DNA of 10,288 bases from Thermohalobaculum sp035512995 (GTDB taxonomy: Bacteria > Pseudomonadota > Alphaproteobacteria > Rhodobacterales > Rhodobacteraceae), in the NCBI GenBank assembly GCA_035512995.1, contig DATKCY010000100.1, positions 1-10,288 on the forward strand, written 5' to 3'. The notes below the pieces were generated by a model. The model ran no database searches and was not told the origin of the DNA. It saw nothing but the letters and a program-made list of their open reading frames with translations. A program made the position numbers and the translations under genes. Shown one piece after another: positions 1 through 6,603 of the stretch (position 1 is the stretch's first letter; the number at the start of each line of letters is the position of its first letter).

Positions 1-2118
1 CCCGCGCGGCTCCGCCGCCGGCAGCGGGGGTGCTGCCGGGCGCGTGCCGGTCGCGGACGCGTAGAGCGCCGCCGCGGCCTCCCGCAGGCCCGCCAGCACC
101 GGGTTGCTGCGCATGCTGGCGACGGCGCGCTCGACCCGAGCGCGGCCGTGGAGCGTGCGCAGCGTCTGCCCGCCCGCCTGCATCAGGCGGATGCGCTCGG
201 GGCCTACATAGCTCCTGGACTTCGCGTGGAAGACATAGGTGTGGGTCGCGACGACGAGCGCGAAGCCGGCATCGGCCGCGCGCAGGCAATAGTCGTTCTC
301 CTCGCCATAGCCGCGCGGAAAGCTCTCCTCGTCGAAGAGGCCGATCGCGTCGATCAGGCTCCGCGAGACGCCGAAGCAGAAGCCGTGGACGAGCGGGGTC
401 AGCGGCAGCGTGTCCGCCCCGCTCCAGTCCTCGCAGGCCCGGTTCAGGTCCTCGGGGCTCAGCGACGGGGGCAGGACGTTGATCGCGGTCTGGTCCCTGG
501 TGCCGAGATGGTCCGGGATCGACTGGTGGCTCGCCGCGTTCGACATCGGCCCGACGATGCCGCCCCGCTCGGTCGAGAGAAGCGCCTCGGCCATCTTCTC
601 GGCCCAGTCGGCGGTGACGATCGTGTCGCTGTTGAGGATGATGACGACCTCGGCGTCGGACGCCCTGAGCCCGATATTGGCGGCGCGGGTGTAGCCGACC
701 GCCTGCTCGTTCCGGATCAGCCGGACATCGTCGTGCGCGTCCGCGTGCTCCGCGAGGAAGGCGGCGGTCTCCGCGCCCGATCCGTCGTCGACGAGGATGA
801 TCCGCTGGCGCGCATGTCCCTTCGCCGCCTGCAGCGAGGCGAGGCAGAGCTTCACGTCGTCGAGCGCGTCGTGCACGCAGACGACGATGTCGACGGGGAG
901 GCCGCGCACGGCCTCGAGCCGGCGGTCCCTGACCGACCGAAAGCTCGGGCCCGAGAGCGGGTCGAAGGTGCCGGTCGCGAGCGCGCCGACCACCTCGTCC
1001 AGGTTGCCGGCCGCCGGGTCGTGCTCGAGCAGGGCGAAGTCCGGGTGGTTGCGCGTGCTCGTCCGCTTCTCGGTCAGCGGCAGCCAGTCGAGCTTCGCCT
1101 GGGCCAGCGCGCGGTTCACGCTGATCTGGTCGCGCCTGCTGCCGCGCTCGATCTCGGCCCACCAGCCGTCGAGGAAGTCCGCCACCCGCGGGTCGCGGAG
1201 CTTGAGCATCATCAGGTTGGTCTCGATCAGGTCGTCGCAGTCGAAGCCGGCGCCGCGGTAGCGGGCGAGCTGGGCCTCGAGGATTTCACGGTCGTCCATG
1301 CCGCGGGCGATGCACTCCGCGCCCTCCTCGAACACCGAGGACCGGCGCGGGTGCGGGATGCACGCGACAGCCCTGTCCGAGGCGAGGAAGGCGTCGAGCA
1401 TGGCGTAGGGCTCGGGCCCGCGGATGACGATGTTGGAGTCGAGCCAGACCGCGACGTCGTAGCCGGCGAGCAGGCGGTGCGGGTGAGTCTTCACGAAGCG
1501 GGCCGCGCGGCGCGGGTCGGCGCAGTGGTAGGGGGTGGCGCGCATGGCGCAGAGGTCGAGCGCCGGGGTCGGGCGGTCGACGAACAGGACGTAGTCGACC
1601 CGCGGGTCCAGCCGCTCGTGCACCTTCTGCGTCTCGAAGCCGCCGCAGATCGCCGAGAAGAAGGCGATGCGCGGTGCGCCCGCCGGGCGCTTCGCCCGCT
1701 CGAGCAGGTAGTCGCCGATCGTCGCGCGCAGCTCCTCGACCGGCCGGTAGCGGAACGGCCTGCCGCTCCAATAGGTGCTGGCGTTCAGGGGGGCCGGGAC
1801 GGAGGACGGCGGCGTCACTGCCGGCGCCTCGGGCGCCCGGGGCGCCGTCTGGGCCGTCGCCCGCCGGCCCCGGCGGCGGAGGTGGTGCAGGAGCGGGTTC
1901 ACGTCCGTGACCGCCGCGTCGAGATGGCGGGCGGCATAGGCCTCGCCGTCGAACCGGGGCGACGGCAGGCGGCCGAGCCGGGCGCCGAGCCACAGGTAGT
2001 GCTCGGCCGGATCGATGCCGAGCGCCCGCACGTCCGGGTTGTTCGCGAGATACCATTCCGCGTCGAACAGCTCGGAGGCGCGGATCGACGCCAGGTCTTC
2101 CTTGGTGAAGCCGATCAT
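1..2118 (-). CDS. Multidomain glycosyltransferase (DUF616/TOD1-MUCI70-like plus GT2), 3' end outside window
   Basis: I translated this gene by hand: the frame stays open for 706 codons from the ATG at 2118 to the window edge, so the C-terminus is missing. Residues 19-57 form a WY-NNPDV-IDP-HY-G-GR-P module, with a weaker second copy at 56-86. A Pro/Ala-rich linker (about 90-112) follows. Residues about 150-362 look like the TOD1/MUCI70 (DUF616) glycosyltransferase fold, with FFSAICGGFE (153-162), VLFVDRP (177-183), VWLDSNI (224-230) and IETNLM (298-303). Residues about 408-640 are a GT2 domain, with IVVCVHD (411-417), ILVDDGSG (441-448), ILNSDT (494-499, the metal/nucleotide-sugar site) and GYGEENDYCLRA (603-614, the likely catalytic acidic region). 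It probably transfers sugars to a surface or secreted glycan from nucleotide sugars; donor and acceptor are unknown. It starts 38 bp after the sulfotransferase stop, so the two are probably one operon. No signal peptide or membrane segment is visible. Confidence 0.88.
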   Translation of the reverse strand, partial: MIGFTKEDLASIRASELFDAEWYLANNPDVRALGIDPAEHYLWLGARLGRLPSPRFDGEAYAARHLDAAVTDVNPLLHHLRRRGRRATAQTAPRAPEAPAVTPPSSVPAPLNASTYWSGRPFRYRPVEELRATIGDYLLERAKRPAGAPRIAFFSAICGGFETQKVHERLDPRVDYVLFVDRPTPALDLCAMRATPYHCADPRRAARFVKTHPHRLLAGYDVAVWLDSNIVIRGPEPYAMLDAFLASDRAVACIPHPRRSSVFEEGAECIARGMDDREILEAQLARYRGAGFDCDDLIETNLMMLKLRDPRVADFLDGWWAEIERGSRRDQISVNRALAQAKLDWLPLTEKRTSTRNHPDFALLEHDPAAGNLDEVVGALATGTFDPLSGPSFRSVRDRRLEAVRGLPVDIVVCVHDALDDVKLCLASLQAAKGHARQRIILVDDGSGAETAAFLAEHADAHDDVRLIRNEQAVGYTRAANIGLRASDAEVVIILNSDTIVTADWAEKMAEALLSTERGGIVGPMSNAASHQSIPDHLGTRDQTAINVLPPSLSPEDLNRACEDWSGADTLPLTPLVHGFCFGVSRSLIDAIGLFDEESFPRGYGEENDYCLRAADAGFALVVATHTYVFHAKSRSYVGPERIRLMQAGGQTLRTLHGRARVERAVASMRSNPVLAGLREAAAALYASATGTRPAAPPLPAAEPRG

Positions 2119-2156
2119 GCCCTGCCCCGTTCTCGCCGCCAGGTGCGGAGCGGCCC

Positions 2157-3923
2157 TCAGGCCGTCCTGCCCGAGCCGTTCGTCCGCGGGTCCTGCCCGA
2201 GCAGGGGGTGAGGCGCCCGCCCCTCGGCCGCGCCGTGCACGACGAAGTGCAGCACGGGGTCGATCTTCGCCTCGAGCACGTCGTCGTTCTGCGCCACATA
2301 CCAGTCGGGGTCGACGAGGCCCGCCCGGCGCAGCCTGCGCGCCGCCAGGCGTGCCTGGAATCGGCCGAGCCCCGGCAGCCGCCGGCCGAAGGCCAGCGCG
2401 ACGCAGGCGCTACGGACCAGCTGCGCCGCGGCGGCGCTCTGCCATCTGAGCTCGGTCAGCTCGCGCGCGTGCCGGCGGCCGTCCTCCAGCAACAGCGCCA
2501 CATGCTCGCGATAGCCGGCCGACGTCTTCTCCGCCTCGGCCCGCGCGGCCACGGCCTCGACGAGCTCGCGTTCCGCGCGTGCGAGCCTCGCCGCCGCCTG
2601 CTCGCGCGCGGCCGTCCCGGCGGCCAGCTCCTCCGCGCGGGCCTGCCGCTCGGCGCGAAGGGCGCCGAGCGTCTCGCGCGCCTCGGAGAGGGTCCGCACC
2701 CTGGCCGAGAGCTCCTCCTTCAGCGCCCGCAGCTCCTCGCGGCGCTCCGCTGCCTCCGCCCGCAGGGCGGCGAGGGCGGCCTGGGCGTCCTCGGCGAGGC
2801 GCGTCTCAGCCGCGCGCTCCGTCTCGGCCGTCTCGAGCCGCGCGCGGGTCTCGGCGACCTCGCCTTCCAGGCGGGCGGTCTCGTCCCTCAGCCGCTTCGC
2901 CTCGGCCGCCTCGGCCGCGGCATCCTCGAGCCGCGCCTGCGTCCTCTCGAGGCTCTGGCGCAGCGCCCGCGCCTCACCCGCGGCGTCGCGGCCGGCCCGG
3001 ACGAGCCGCGCGAAGGCCGGCGCCGATGCGTCGAGCTCCGCCCGGATCGTGTCGAGCGTGTCGCGGTCCACCTCGTCCTCGCCGCTCCGCGCCCAGCGCG
3101 AGAAGATCTCGTAGGCCGTGCGCAGCCAGTCGGGCAGCGTCAGGTCCCGGGCGACGCGGGCCTCGCCCGCCGCGTGGTGACGGTGCTCGTCGGTGACGAA
3201 GGCCTCGATCTCGGCGGCGGCCAGGTCGGACATCCGCGGCCAGACGATGCCGAGATCGGATTCGGCCTTCCGCGTCACCGTGCTCCAGCCGTCGAGCAGG
3301 CTCTCGTAGCTGGTGAAGGACCGGGGGACGCCGCGCGTGCCCGCCTCGGCGTCGAGCACGTGGCGGAGCCAGAGGAGCTGGCCGAGCCGCGGCTCGAAGC
3401 CGTCGCGGGCCCGGAGCGATGCGGCGACGTCGAGCGGGTTGCGGACGGGCAGCACGGCAACCGGCCGTACGCCGTAGGCCTCGAGCGCCTCGATCCAGAA
3501 CCCGGGCAGACGGCAGATGCGCGGGTCCTTGAGCGTGAAGAAGTACGAGTCGCCGAAATCGTCCGCCAGCACCCGCTGCGCCTTCTCGCGGAACTCGTTC
3601 GCCTTCGGCGAGGCACGCCAGCCGTCGCCAAGTCGCTGCCAGTCGTCCCAGGAGGTGCCGGCGGAGGCGAGGATCGCGTCGTTGAGCTTCATGACCGCGC
3701 GGGACTCCGCTGCGCGGGAATCCGCATATCCGTGCGGGTTGCTCCTGCTCGGCCCGGGCACGGTGCTGGACGGCAGGTCGCAGCCGAGGATGCTGAAGAC
3801 GCGCGTGAGCGCGCTGGTGCCCGACCGGTGCATGCCGAGGACGAGCACCGCCGCCCGTCCCTGCCCCTGCCCCTGCGCGGCGCGCTCCGCCGGTTCCGCC
3901 TGCGTGATCTGCTCGAGACGCAT
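2157..3923 (-). CDS. Sulfotransferase-family protein with long coiled coil and C-terminal glycosyltransferase-associated module
   Basis: This 588-residue protein has an N-terminal sulfotransferase-like domain. The nucleotide-binding P-loop-like motif LVLGMHRSGTSALTRVF is at 27-43, LKDPR at 131-135 and RNPLDVAASL at 161-170. By family knowledge the first and last bind the 5'- and 3'-phosphates of PAPS. Residues about 310-492 are heptad-like Ala/Glu/Arg-rich coiled coil. The C-terminus (538-575) carries DPDWYVAQNDDV-IDPVLHF-HG-EGR-P, the same module found at the start of the next protein. A QGQGQG tract at 17-22 comes from a small 6-bp tandem repeat. The ATG at 3923 follows an AAGGA ribosome site 10 nt upstream and comes just before the P-loop domain, so the start is well placed. 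The likely role is sulfation of a glycan made by the downstream glycosyltransferase. The substrate is inferred only from the neighbour, and the protein could instead be a non-catalytic member of the fold. It appears cytoplasmic. Confidence 0.88.
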   Translation of the reverse strand: MRLEQITQAEPAERAAQGQGQGRAAVLVLGMHRSGTSALTRVFSILGCDLPSSTVPGPSRSNPHGYADSRAAESRAVMKLNDAILASAGTSWDDWQRLGDGWRASPKANEFREKAQRVLADDFGDSYFFTLKDPRICRLPGFWIEALEAYGVRPVAVLPVRNPLDVAASLRARDGFEPRLGQLLWLRHVLDAEAGTRGVPRSFTSYESLLDGWSTVTRKAESDLGIVWPRMSDLAAAEIEAFVTDEHRHHAAGEARVARDLTLPDWLRTAYEIFSRWARSGEDEVDRDTLDTIRAELDASAPAFARLVRAGRDAAGEARALRQSLERTQARLEDAAAEAAEAKRLRDETARLEGEVAETRARLETAETERAAETRLAEDAQAALAALRAEAAERREELRALKEELSARVRTLSEARETLGALRAERQARAEELAAGTAAREQAAARLARAERELVEAVAARAEAEKTSAGYREHVALLLEDGRRHARELTELRWQSAAAAQLVRSACVALAFGRRLPGLGRFQARLAARRLRRAGLVDPDWYVAQNDDVLEAKIDPVLHFVVHGAAEGRAPHPLLGQDPRTNGSGRTA

Positions 3924-3998
3924 CGCGTTGCGTTCCTTCTCGGCTGCCTGCGCCGATATTCCGCATCTGCTCTCGGGAACCGGCCGTCGACTTCACTT

Positions 3999-4029
3999 AT
4001 GGTAAACAACCTGCGCGAGCGGTGGTCAA
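3999..4029 (-). promoter_or_regulatory. Weak candidate promoter for the sulfotransferase/glycosyltransferase unit
   Basis: On the minus strand TTGACC (4029-4024) is followed after 19 nt by TACCAT (4004-3999), a poor match to a sigma-70 type promoter with a long spacer. Transcription would start roughly 65-70 nt before the ATG at 3923. The neighbouring AT-rich sequence offers other -10-like hexamers, so the exact site is uncertain. Placing a promoter in this gap is reasonable because it separates two functionally unrelated gene sets. Confidence 0.25.
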
Positions 4030-4071
4030 GCTTCTGTTCAGGACTTTTCAATGTTTCCGTGCCGTTAACTC

Positions 4072-4083
4072 TTTATTAATAAA
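4072..4083. repeat. Perfect 12-bp palindrome TTTATTAATAAA in an AT-rich island
   Basis: The sequence is identical to its own reverse complement and has no loop, so it is better suited to a dimeric protein site or DNA flexibility than to a hairpin. It sits in positions 4041-4100, where I count 38 A/T in 60 bases, against a surrounding genome of well under 30 percent A+T. It lies between the end of mrpG and the sulfotransferase gene. Binding by a xenogeneic-silencer type protein (MucR/Ros or H-NS-like) is conceivable but unsupported by anything else here. Confidence 0.5.
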
Positions 4084-4141
4084 TATAGGTTTGGCCACGA
4101 CATCGGGTCGCTCTTCCATAGGTTGAAAAGACGACCGCCGC

Positions 4142-4465
4142 TCAGTCCCGCCGCCGGGCGGGCGCGGACGGCCCGGCATCGCGCGCGCTTCCGCCGCGGT
4201 CGACGAGCCGCATCAGGGCGTGCGCCGACGCGGCCGACGCCACCACGAGGAACGCGAACAGCAGGAGCGCGGTCACGATCATCCGGCCGTCGCCCCAGAA
4301 GACGGCCGCGAGGAGGGTGACGAGGGGACCGACCGCGCCGAGCGACAGCGCGTGCACCTTGAGCTGCCCGTCCCGCGCGAGCGCCGCCCAGCCGATCCCG
4401 AGCGTGAGCACCGCCGTGCCCAGGATCGCGAGGGCGCTGACCGCGGTGACGGCGAGCCCGCTCAT
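4142..4465 (-). CDS. mrpG: Mrp-type cation/proton antiporter subunit G (MnhG/PhaG family), divergent
   Basis: This 107-residue membrane protein is the last gene of the antiporter operon. Its ATG overlaps the mrpF stop in ATGA. Three hydrophobic segments are visible at about 5-29, 40-57 and 62-82, matching the small MnhG family in size and layout. The family's usual LRLPD-Y-RLHA-TKA-TLG stretch is only partly kept: residues 28-43 read ALARDGQLKVHALSLG, preserving the basic-x-HA core but not the rest. The C-terminal AHALMR (81-86) resembles the family's end, and a short Arg/Pro/Ala-rich tail follows. By family knowledge it is a structural subunit needed for complex assembly and Na+/H+ exchange in the inner membrane. 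The identity rests largely on position and topology. No convincing hairpin terminator follows the stop codon. Confidence 0.8.
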   Translation of the reverse strand: MSGLAVTAVSALAILGTAVLTLGIGWAALARDGQLKVHALSLGAVGPLVTLLAAVFWGDGRMIVTALLLFAFLVVASAASAHALMRLVDRGGSARDAGPSAPARRRD

Positions 4466-4731
4466 TCGCTCGGGTCCCGTTTCTCGAGGAAGCGCCCGGC
4501 CGCCACCGTCTGCACGAAGACCAGCATCGCGAGCACGAGGGCGATGTCGAGATAGACCGCCTCGCGCCGCTCGACCGCGATCACGATCAGCCCGGACATC
4601 AGCACCACCGAGGCCGCGTCGAAGCCGATCAGCCGCGTCAGCAGGTCGTCCGCGCGCGCCGCCCGCACGAGCAGCAGCAGCAGGAGCGCCGCGTGCCAGA
4701 GCAGGAGCGCGCCGAAGATCAGGTCGTGCAT
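4462..4731 (-). CDS. mrpF: Mrp-type cation/proton antiporter subunit F (MnhF/PhaF family)
   Basis: This 89-residue protein has three hydrophobic helices (about 4-22, 36-53, 60-80). The recognisable signature is YLDIALVLAMLVFVQTVAAG (60-79), matching the family's YLD-ALVLA-L-F--TVA end, followed by RFLEKRD. The conserved acidic position in the second helix is probably D38 (IGFDAAS). The family's GP-x-x-x-DR loop is replaced by ADDLLTR (27-33). This gene has its own strong AGGAGG ribosome site, 10 nt from the ATG, in the 19-nt gap after mrpE. It overlaps mrpG by 4 bp. By family knowledge it is an integral part of the antiporter at the interface with MrpA/E/G and has been linked to cation or cholate handling in some bacteria. 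Confidence 0.9.
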   Translation of the reverse strand: MHDLIFGALLLWHAALLLLLLVRAARADDLLTRLIGFDAASVVLMSGLIVIAVERREAVYLDIALVLAMLVFVQTVAAGRFLEKRDPSE

Positions 4732-4741
4732 TTTCCCGTGT

Positions 4742-4747
4742 CCTCCT
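4742..4747 (-). promoter_or_regulatory. Strong Shine-Dalgarno site of mrpF (AGGAGG)
   Basis: A perfect AGGAGG lies 10 nt upstream of the mrpF ATG. It is the clearest ribosome site in the operon. It falls at the only junction with a true gap (19 nt), whereas four other junctions overlap. It suggests that mrpF initiates independently of mrpE translation. Confidence 0.75.
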
Positions 4748-4750
4748 GTG

Positions 4751-5236
4751 TCAGGGCAGCATCCGCCGCTGGAAGCGCCGGTACCAGCGGCGCTGGTCCG
4801 CGCAGTGCCGGTCGCGCCGGCGGGCGGCGACGAGGCTGACGCGCATCGCGCCGCAGTCGACCCGGATGACGACGCTGTCGGCGCTCGCGGCCTCGATCAG
4901 GGCGAGGAGCGCGGCGCCGTCCGGCGTCTCCGTCTCGGTCTCGCAGCGGACGAAGCCGAGCTCGGCCCGGCCGGCGCGAAAGGCGAGCACGCGGAACATC
5001 GTCCAGCTTCCGCTGGCGATGCGCCGGAGGCAGCCGAGCAGGAACCAGGGCAGCACCAGCGCCCGCGCCAGCACGCTGAGCGCGCCGCCGGGCCCGAGCG
5101 CCGGGCCGCGCGCGCCGAGAACGAGCGCGAGCCCGAGGCCGGGCACCGCACCGGCAAGCCAGTTCGCCGGGTCGGCGGGACCGGCGAGCACCGCGTAGAT
5201 CAGCACCAGCGGGATCGCGCGGAGGAGCGGCCTCAT
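4751..5236 (-). CDS. mrpE: Mrp-type cation/proton antiporter subunit E (MnhE/PhaE family), divergent
   Basis: This 161-residue protein is close to the family's usual length. Two hydrophobic stretches open it (about 5-20 and 26-42), then a segment at 53-71 (SVLARALVLPWFLLGCLRR), then a soluble alpha/beta-like C-terminal part. ETETPDGAALLALIEAASAD (101-120) followed by SVVIRVD (121-127) occupies the place where MnhE proteins normally carry an ANSITLTPGT-type stretch, but that motif is not recognisable. The tail (139-160) is Arg-rich (RRRDR, RRWYRRFQRR). The ATG overlaps the mrpD stop as ATGA. By family knowledge MrpE helps assemble the complex and is not one of the ion-pumping NuoL-like subunits. 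The call relies on operon position, length and topology more than on motifs. Confidence 0.82.
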   Translation of the reverse strand: MRPLLRAIPLVLIYAVLAGPADPANWLAGAVPGLGLALVLGARGPALGPGGALSVLARALVLPWFLLGCLRRIASGSWTMFRVLAFRAGRAELGFVRCETETETPDGAALLALIEAASADSVVIRVDCGAMRVSLVAARRRDRHCADQRRWYRRFQRRMLP

Positions 5237-6603
5237 CGTCCGCCCCCCTCGAGAAGCGCGCCCCCGAGGGTGACCGTCAGCGCGCCGAGCGGCGCCGCCA
5301 GCGCGCCGAGGAGGACGGTCAGGGCGGCGAGCGCCGCGGCCGCCCCGCGCGCCGGCGGGCCGTTCCTGGGCAGCGTCTGCAGCCGCTCCCAGAACCGGAC
5401 GGTGGCGACGAACAGGAACAGCGTCCCGACGATCAGGGCCGCGACCAGCACCGGGCCGATGGCGGTCGCCCAGACCGCGCGGAAGAGCTCGACCTTGGCG
5501 AGGAAGCCGACCGTGACCGGCAGTCCCGCGATGCCGGCCGCAGCGACCAGGCCCGAGGCGCGGCGCGCGAAACCGGCGCTCTCGAGGCTGAGGAAGGCCG
5601 CCGCCTTCTCGAGCGCGCCCGCCAGCACCGCGAGGAGCGCCGCCGCCGTGCCCACGGGCCCGCCGACGCCGAGCGCGAGCACAACATAGCCCGCCTGCGC
5701 GATCGAGGCATAGGCGACGATCTCGCGCGGGCGGGCGCGGTTGGCCGCGAGCACGGCGCCGTAGACCACGGTCAGCGCGCCGAGCAGGAGCAGCAGGTCG
5801 GCCGCCCGCGCCCGCGGCGCGCTCGCCGCCATCAGTCCCATCCTGAGGAGTCCGTAGGCGCCGATATTGATGAGCGCGCCGCTCATCACGGCGGCGACGG
5901 CCGGGTGGGCATGGCTGTAGAGCACCGGCACCCAGTAGTGCAGCGGGAAGAGGCCGAGCTTGAGCGCCAGCGCCGTGAAGAGGAGCGCCGCCCCGAGCGG
6001 CGGGATGCCCCGCCCGCCGTCGTCCGCGAGCCGCCAGAGCTCGACGAAGTCGATCGTGCCGGCCTGGTGGTAGACGACCGCGACCCCGGTCAGGAAGATC
6101 ACCGAGCCGAGCAGGTTGACGGCGATGTAGATCAGCGCGCCCCGCGCCTCCTGCCGGCCATAGCCGTAGGCGGCGAGCGCGAAGGAGGAGACGACCGAGA
6201 CCTCGAAGAAGACGTAGAAGTTGAACAGGTCGCCGGTGAAGAAGGCGCCGTGCAGCCCGGCGGCGAGGAACAGGAGCAGGCCGGGGAAGGAGCGCGAGCG
6301 CAGGCGGCGGCCGCGCTCGTGCACCATGCCGGCCAGGATCACGGTCGACGAGACGGCGGCGAAGAAGAGCGCGACGGCGTCGACATGGAGGCGGATGCCG
6401 ACCCCCGCCGGCCAGCCGCCGGTGATGACCGTCAGCGCCTCGCGCCCGCCCCAGACCATCTGCGCCATGAGCGCGAGGTCGGCGGCCGTCGCGAGGGCGA
6501 GCACGGCCGCCGCGCCCCACGACACCGAGGGCCGCCGCGCGTCGAGCAGGAGGACGACCGGCGCCGCGAGCCAGCAGAGCGCGAGGGGCGCGAGCGGGGT
6601 CAA
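5233..6603 (-). CDS. mrpD: Mrp-type cation/proton antiporter subunit D (MnhD/PhaD family, NuoM/N-like)
   Basis: This 456-residue multi-pass membrane protein belongs to the proton-translocating family shared with complex I. TGDLFNFYVFFEV (123-135) is typical of MnhD and contains the key E134. LALKLGLFPLHYWVP (212-226) holds K215. AYASIAQAGY (297-306), K333 and FLAKVELF (367-374, K370) are further charged positions along the membrane axis. Two oddities stand out. SGALINIGAYGLLR (241-254) has N246 where MrpD proteins I recall carry lysine. HAHP (231-234) before it recalls hydrogenase-4/formate-hydrogenlyase relatives. The start is the TTG at 6603, which overlaps the mrpC stop (TTGA) and has a GGAG site 7 nt upstream; the next Met is residue 46, inside a conserved helix region. 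By family knowledge MrpD is one of two antiporter-like channels of the inner-membrane complex. Confidence 0.95.
   Translation of the reverse strand: MTPLAPLALCWLAAPVVLLLDARRPSVSWGAAAVLALATAADLALMAQMVWGGREALTVITGGWPAGVGIRLHVDAVALFFAAVSSTVILAGMVHERGRRLRSRSFPGLLLFLAAGLHGAFFTGDLFNFYVFFEVSVVSSFALAAYGYGRQEARGALIYIAVNLLGSVIFLTGVAVVYHQAGTIDFVELWRLADDGGRGIPPLGAALLFTALALKLGLFPLHYWVPVLYSHAHPAVAAVMSGALINIGAYGLLRMGLMAASAPRARAADLLLLLGALTVVYGAVLAANRARPREIVAYASIAQAGYVVLALGVGGPVGTAAALLAVLAGALEKAAAFLSLESAGFARRASGLVAAAGIAGLPVTVGFLAKVELFRAVWATAIGPVLVAALIVGTLFLFVATVRFWERLQTLPRNGPPARGAAAALAALTVLLGALAAPLGALTVTLGGALLEGGGR

Noticed and set aside
1286..2299. Minus-strand frame overlapping the glycosyltransferase and sulfotransferase ends
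   Set aside because: It is an out-of-frame reading of the two real genes, rich in Arg, Pro and Gly, without motifs.
3857..3876. Short 6-bp tandem repeat in the sulfotransferase gene
   Set aside because: Three units encoding QGQGQG in a linker; a common low-complexity tract, too short to suggest phase variation, and six-base changes would keep the frame.
148..4079. Very long open frames on the plus strand opposite the glycosyltransferase and sulfotransferase genes
   Set aside because: They are antisense shadows: in GC-rich genes the third-codon-position bias keeps some opposite frames open. Their products are Arg/Ala/Gly/Glu-rich with no domain motif, while the minus-strand frames carry clear catalytic motifs.
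4090..4141. Possible rho-independent terminator after mrpG
   Set aside because: The only stem I find is about four to five pairs (GCGAC with GTCGT, one wobble), and the following sequence lacks a clean T-run.
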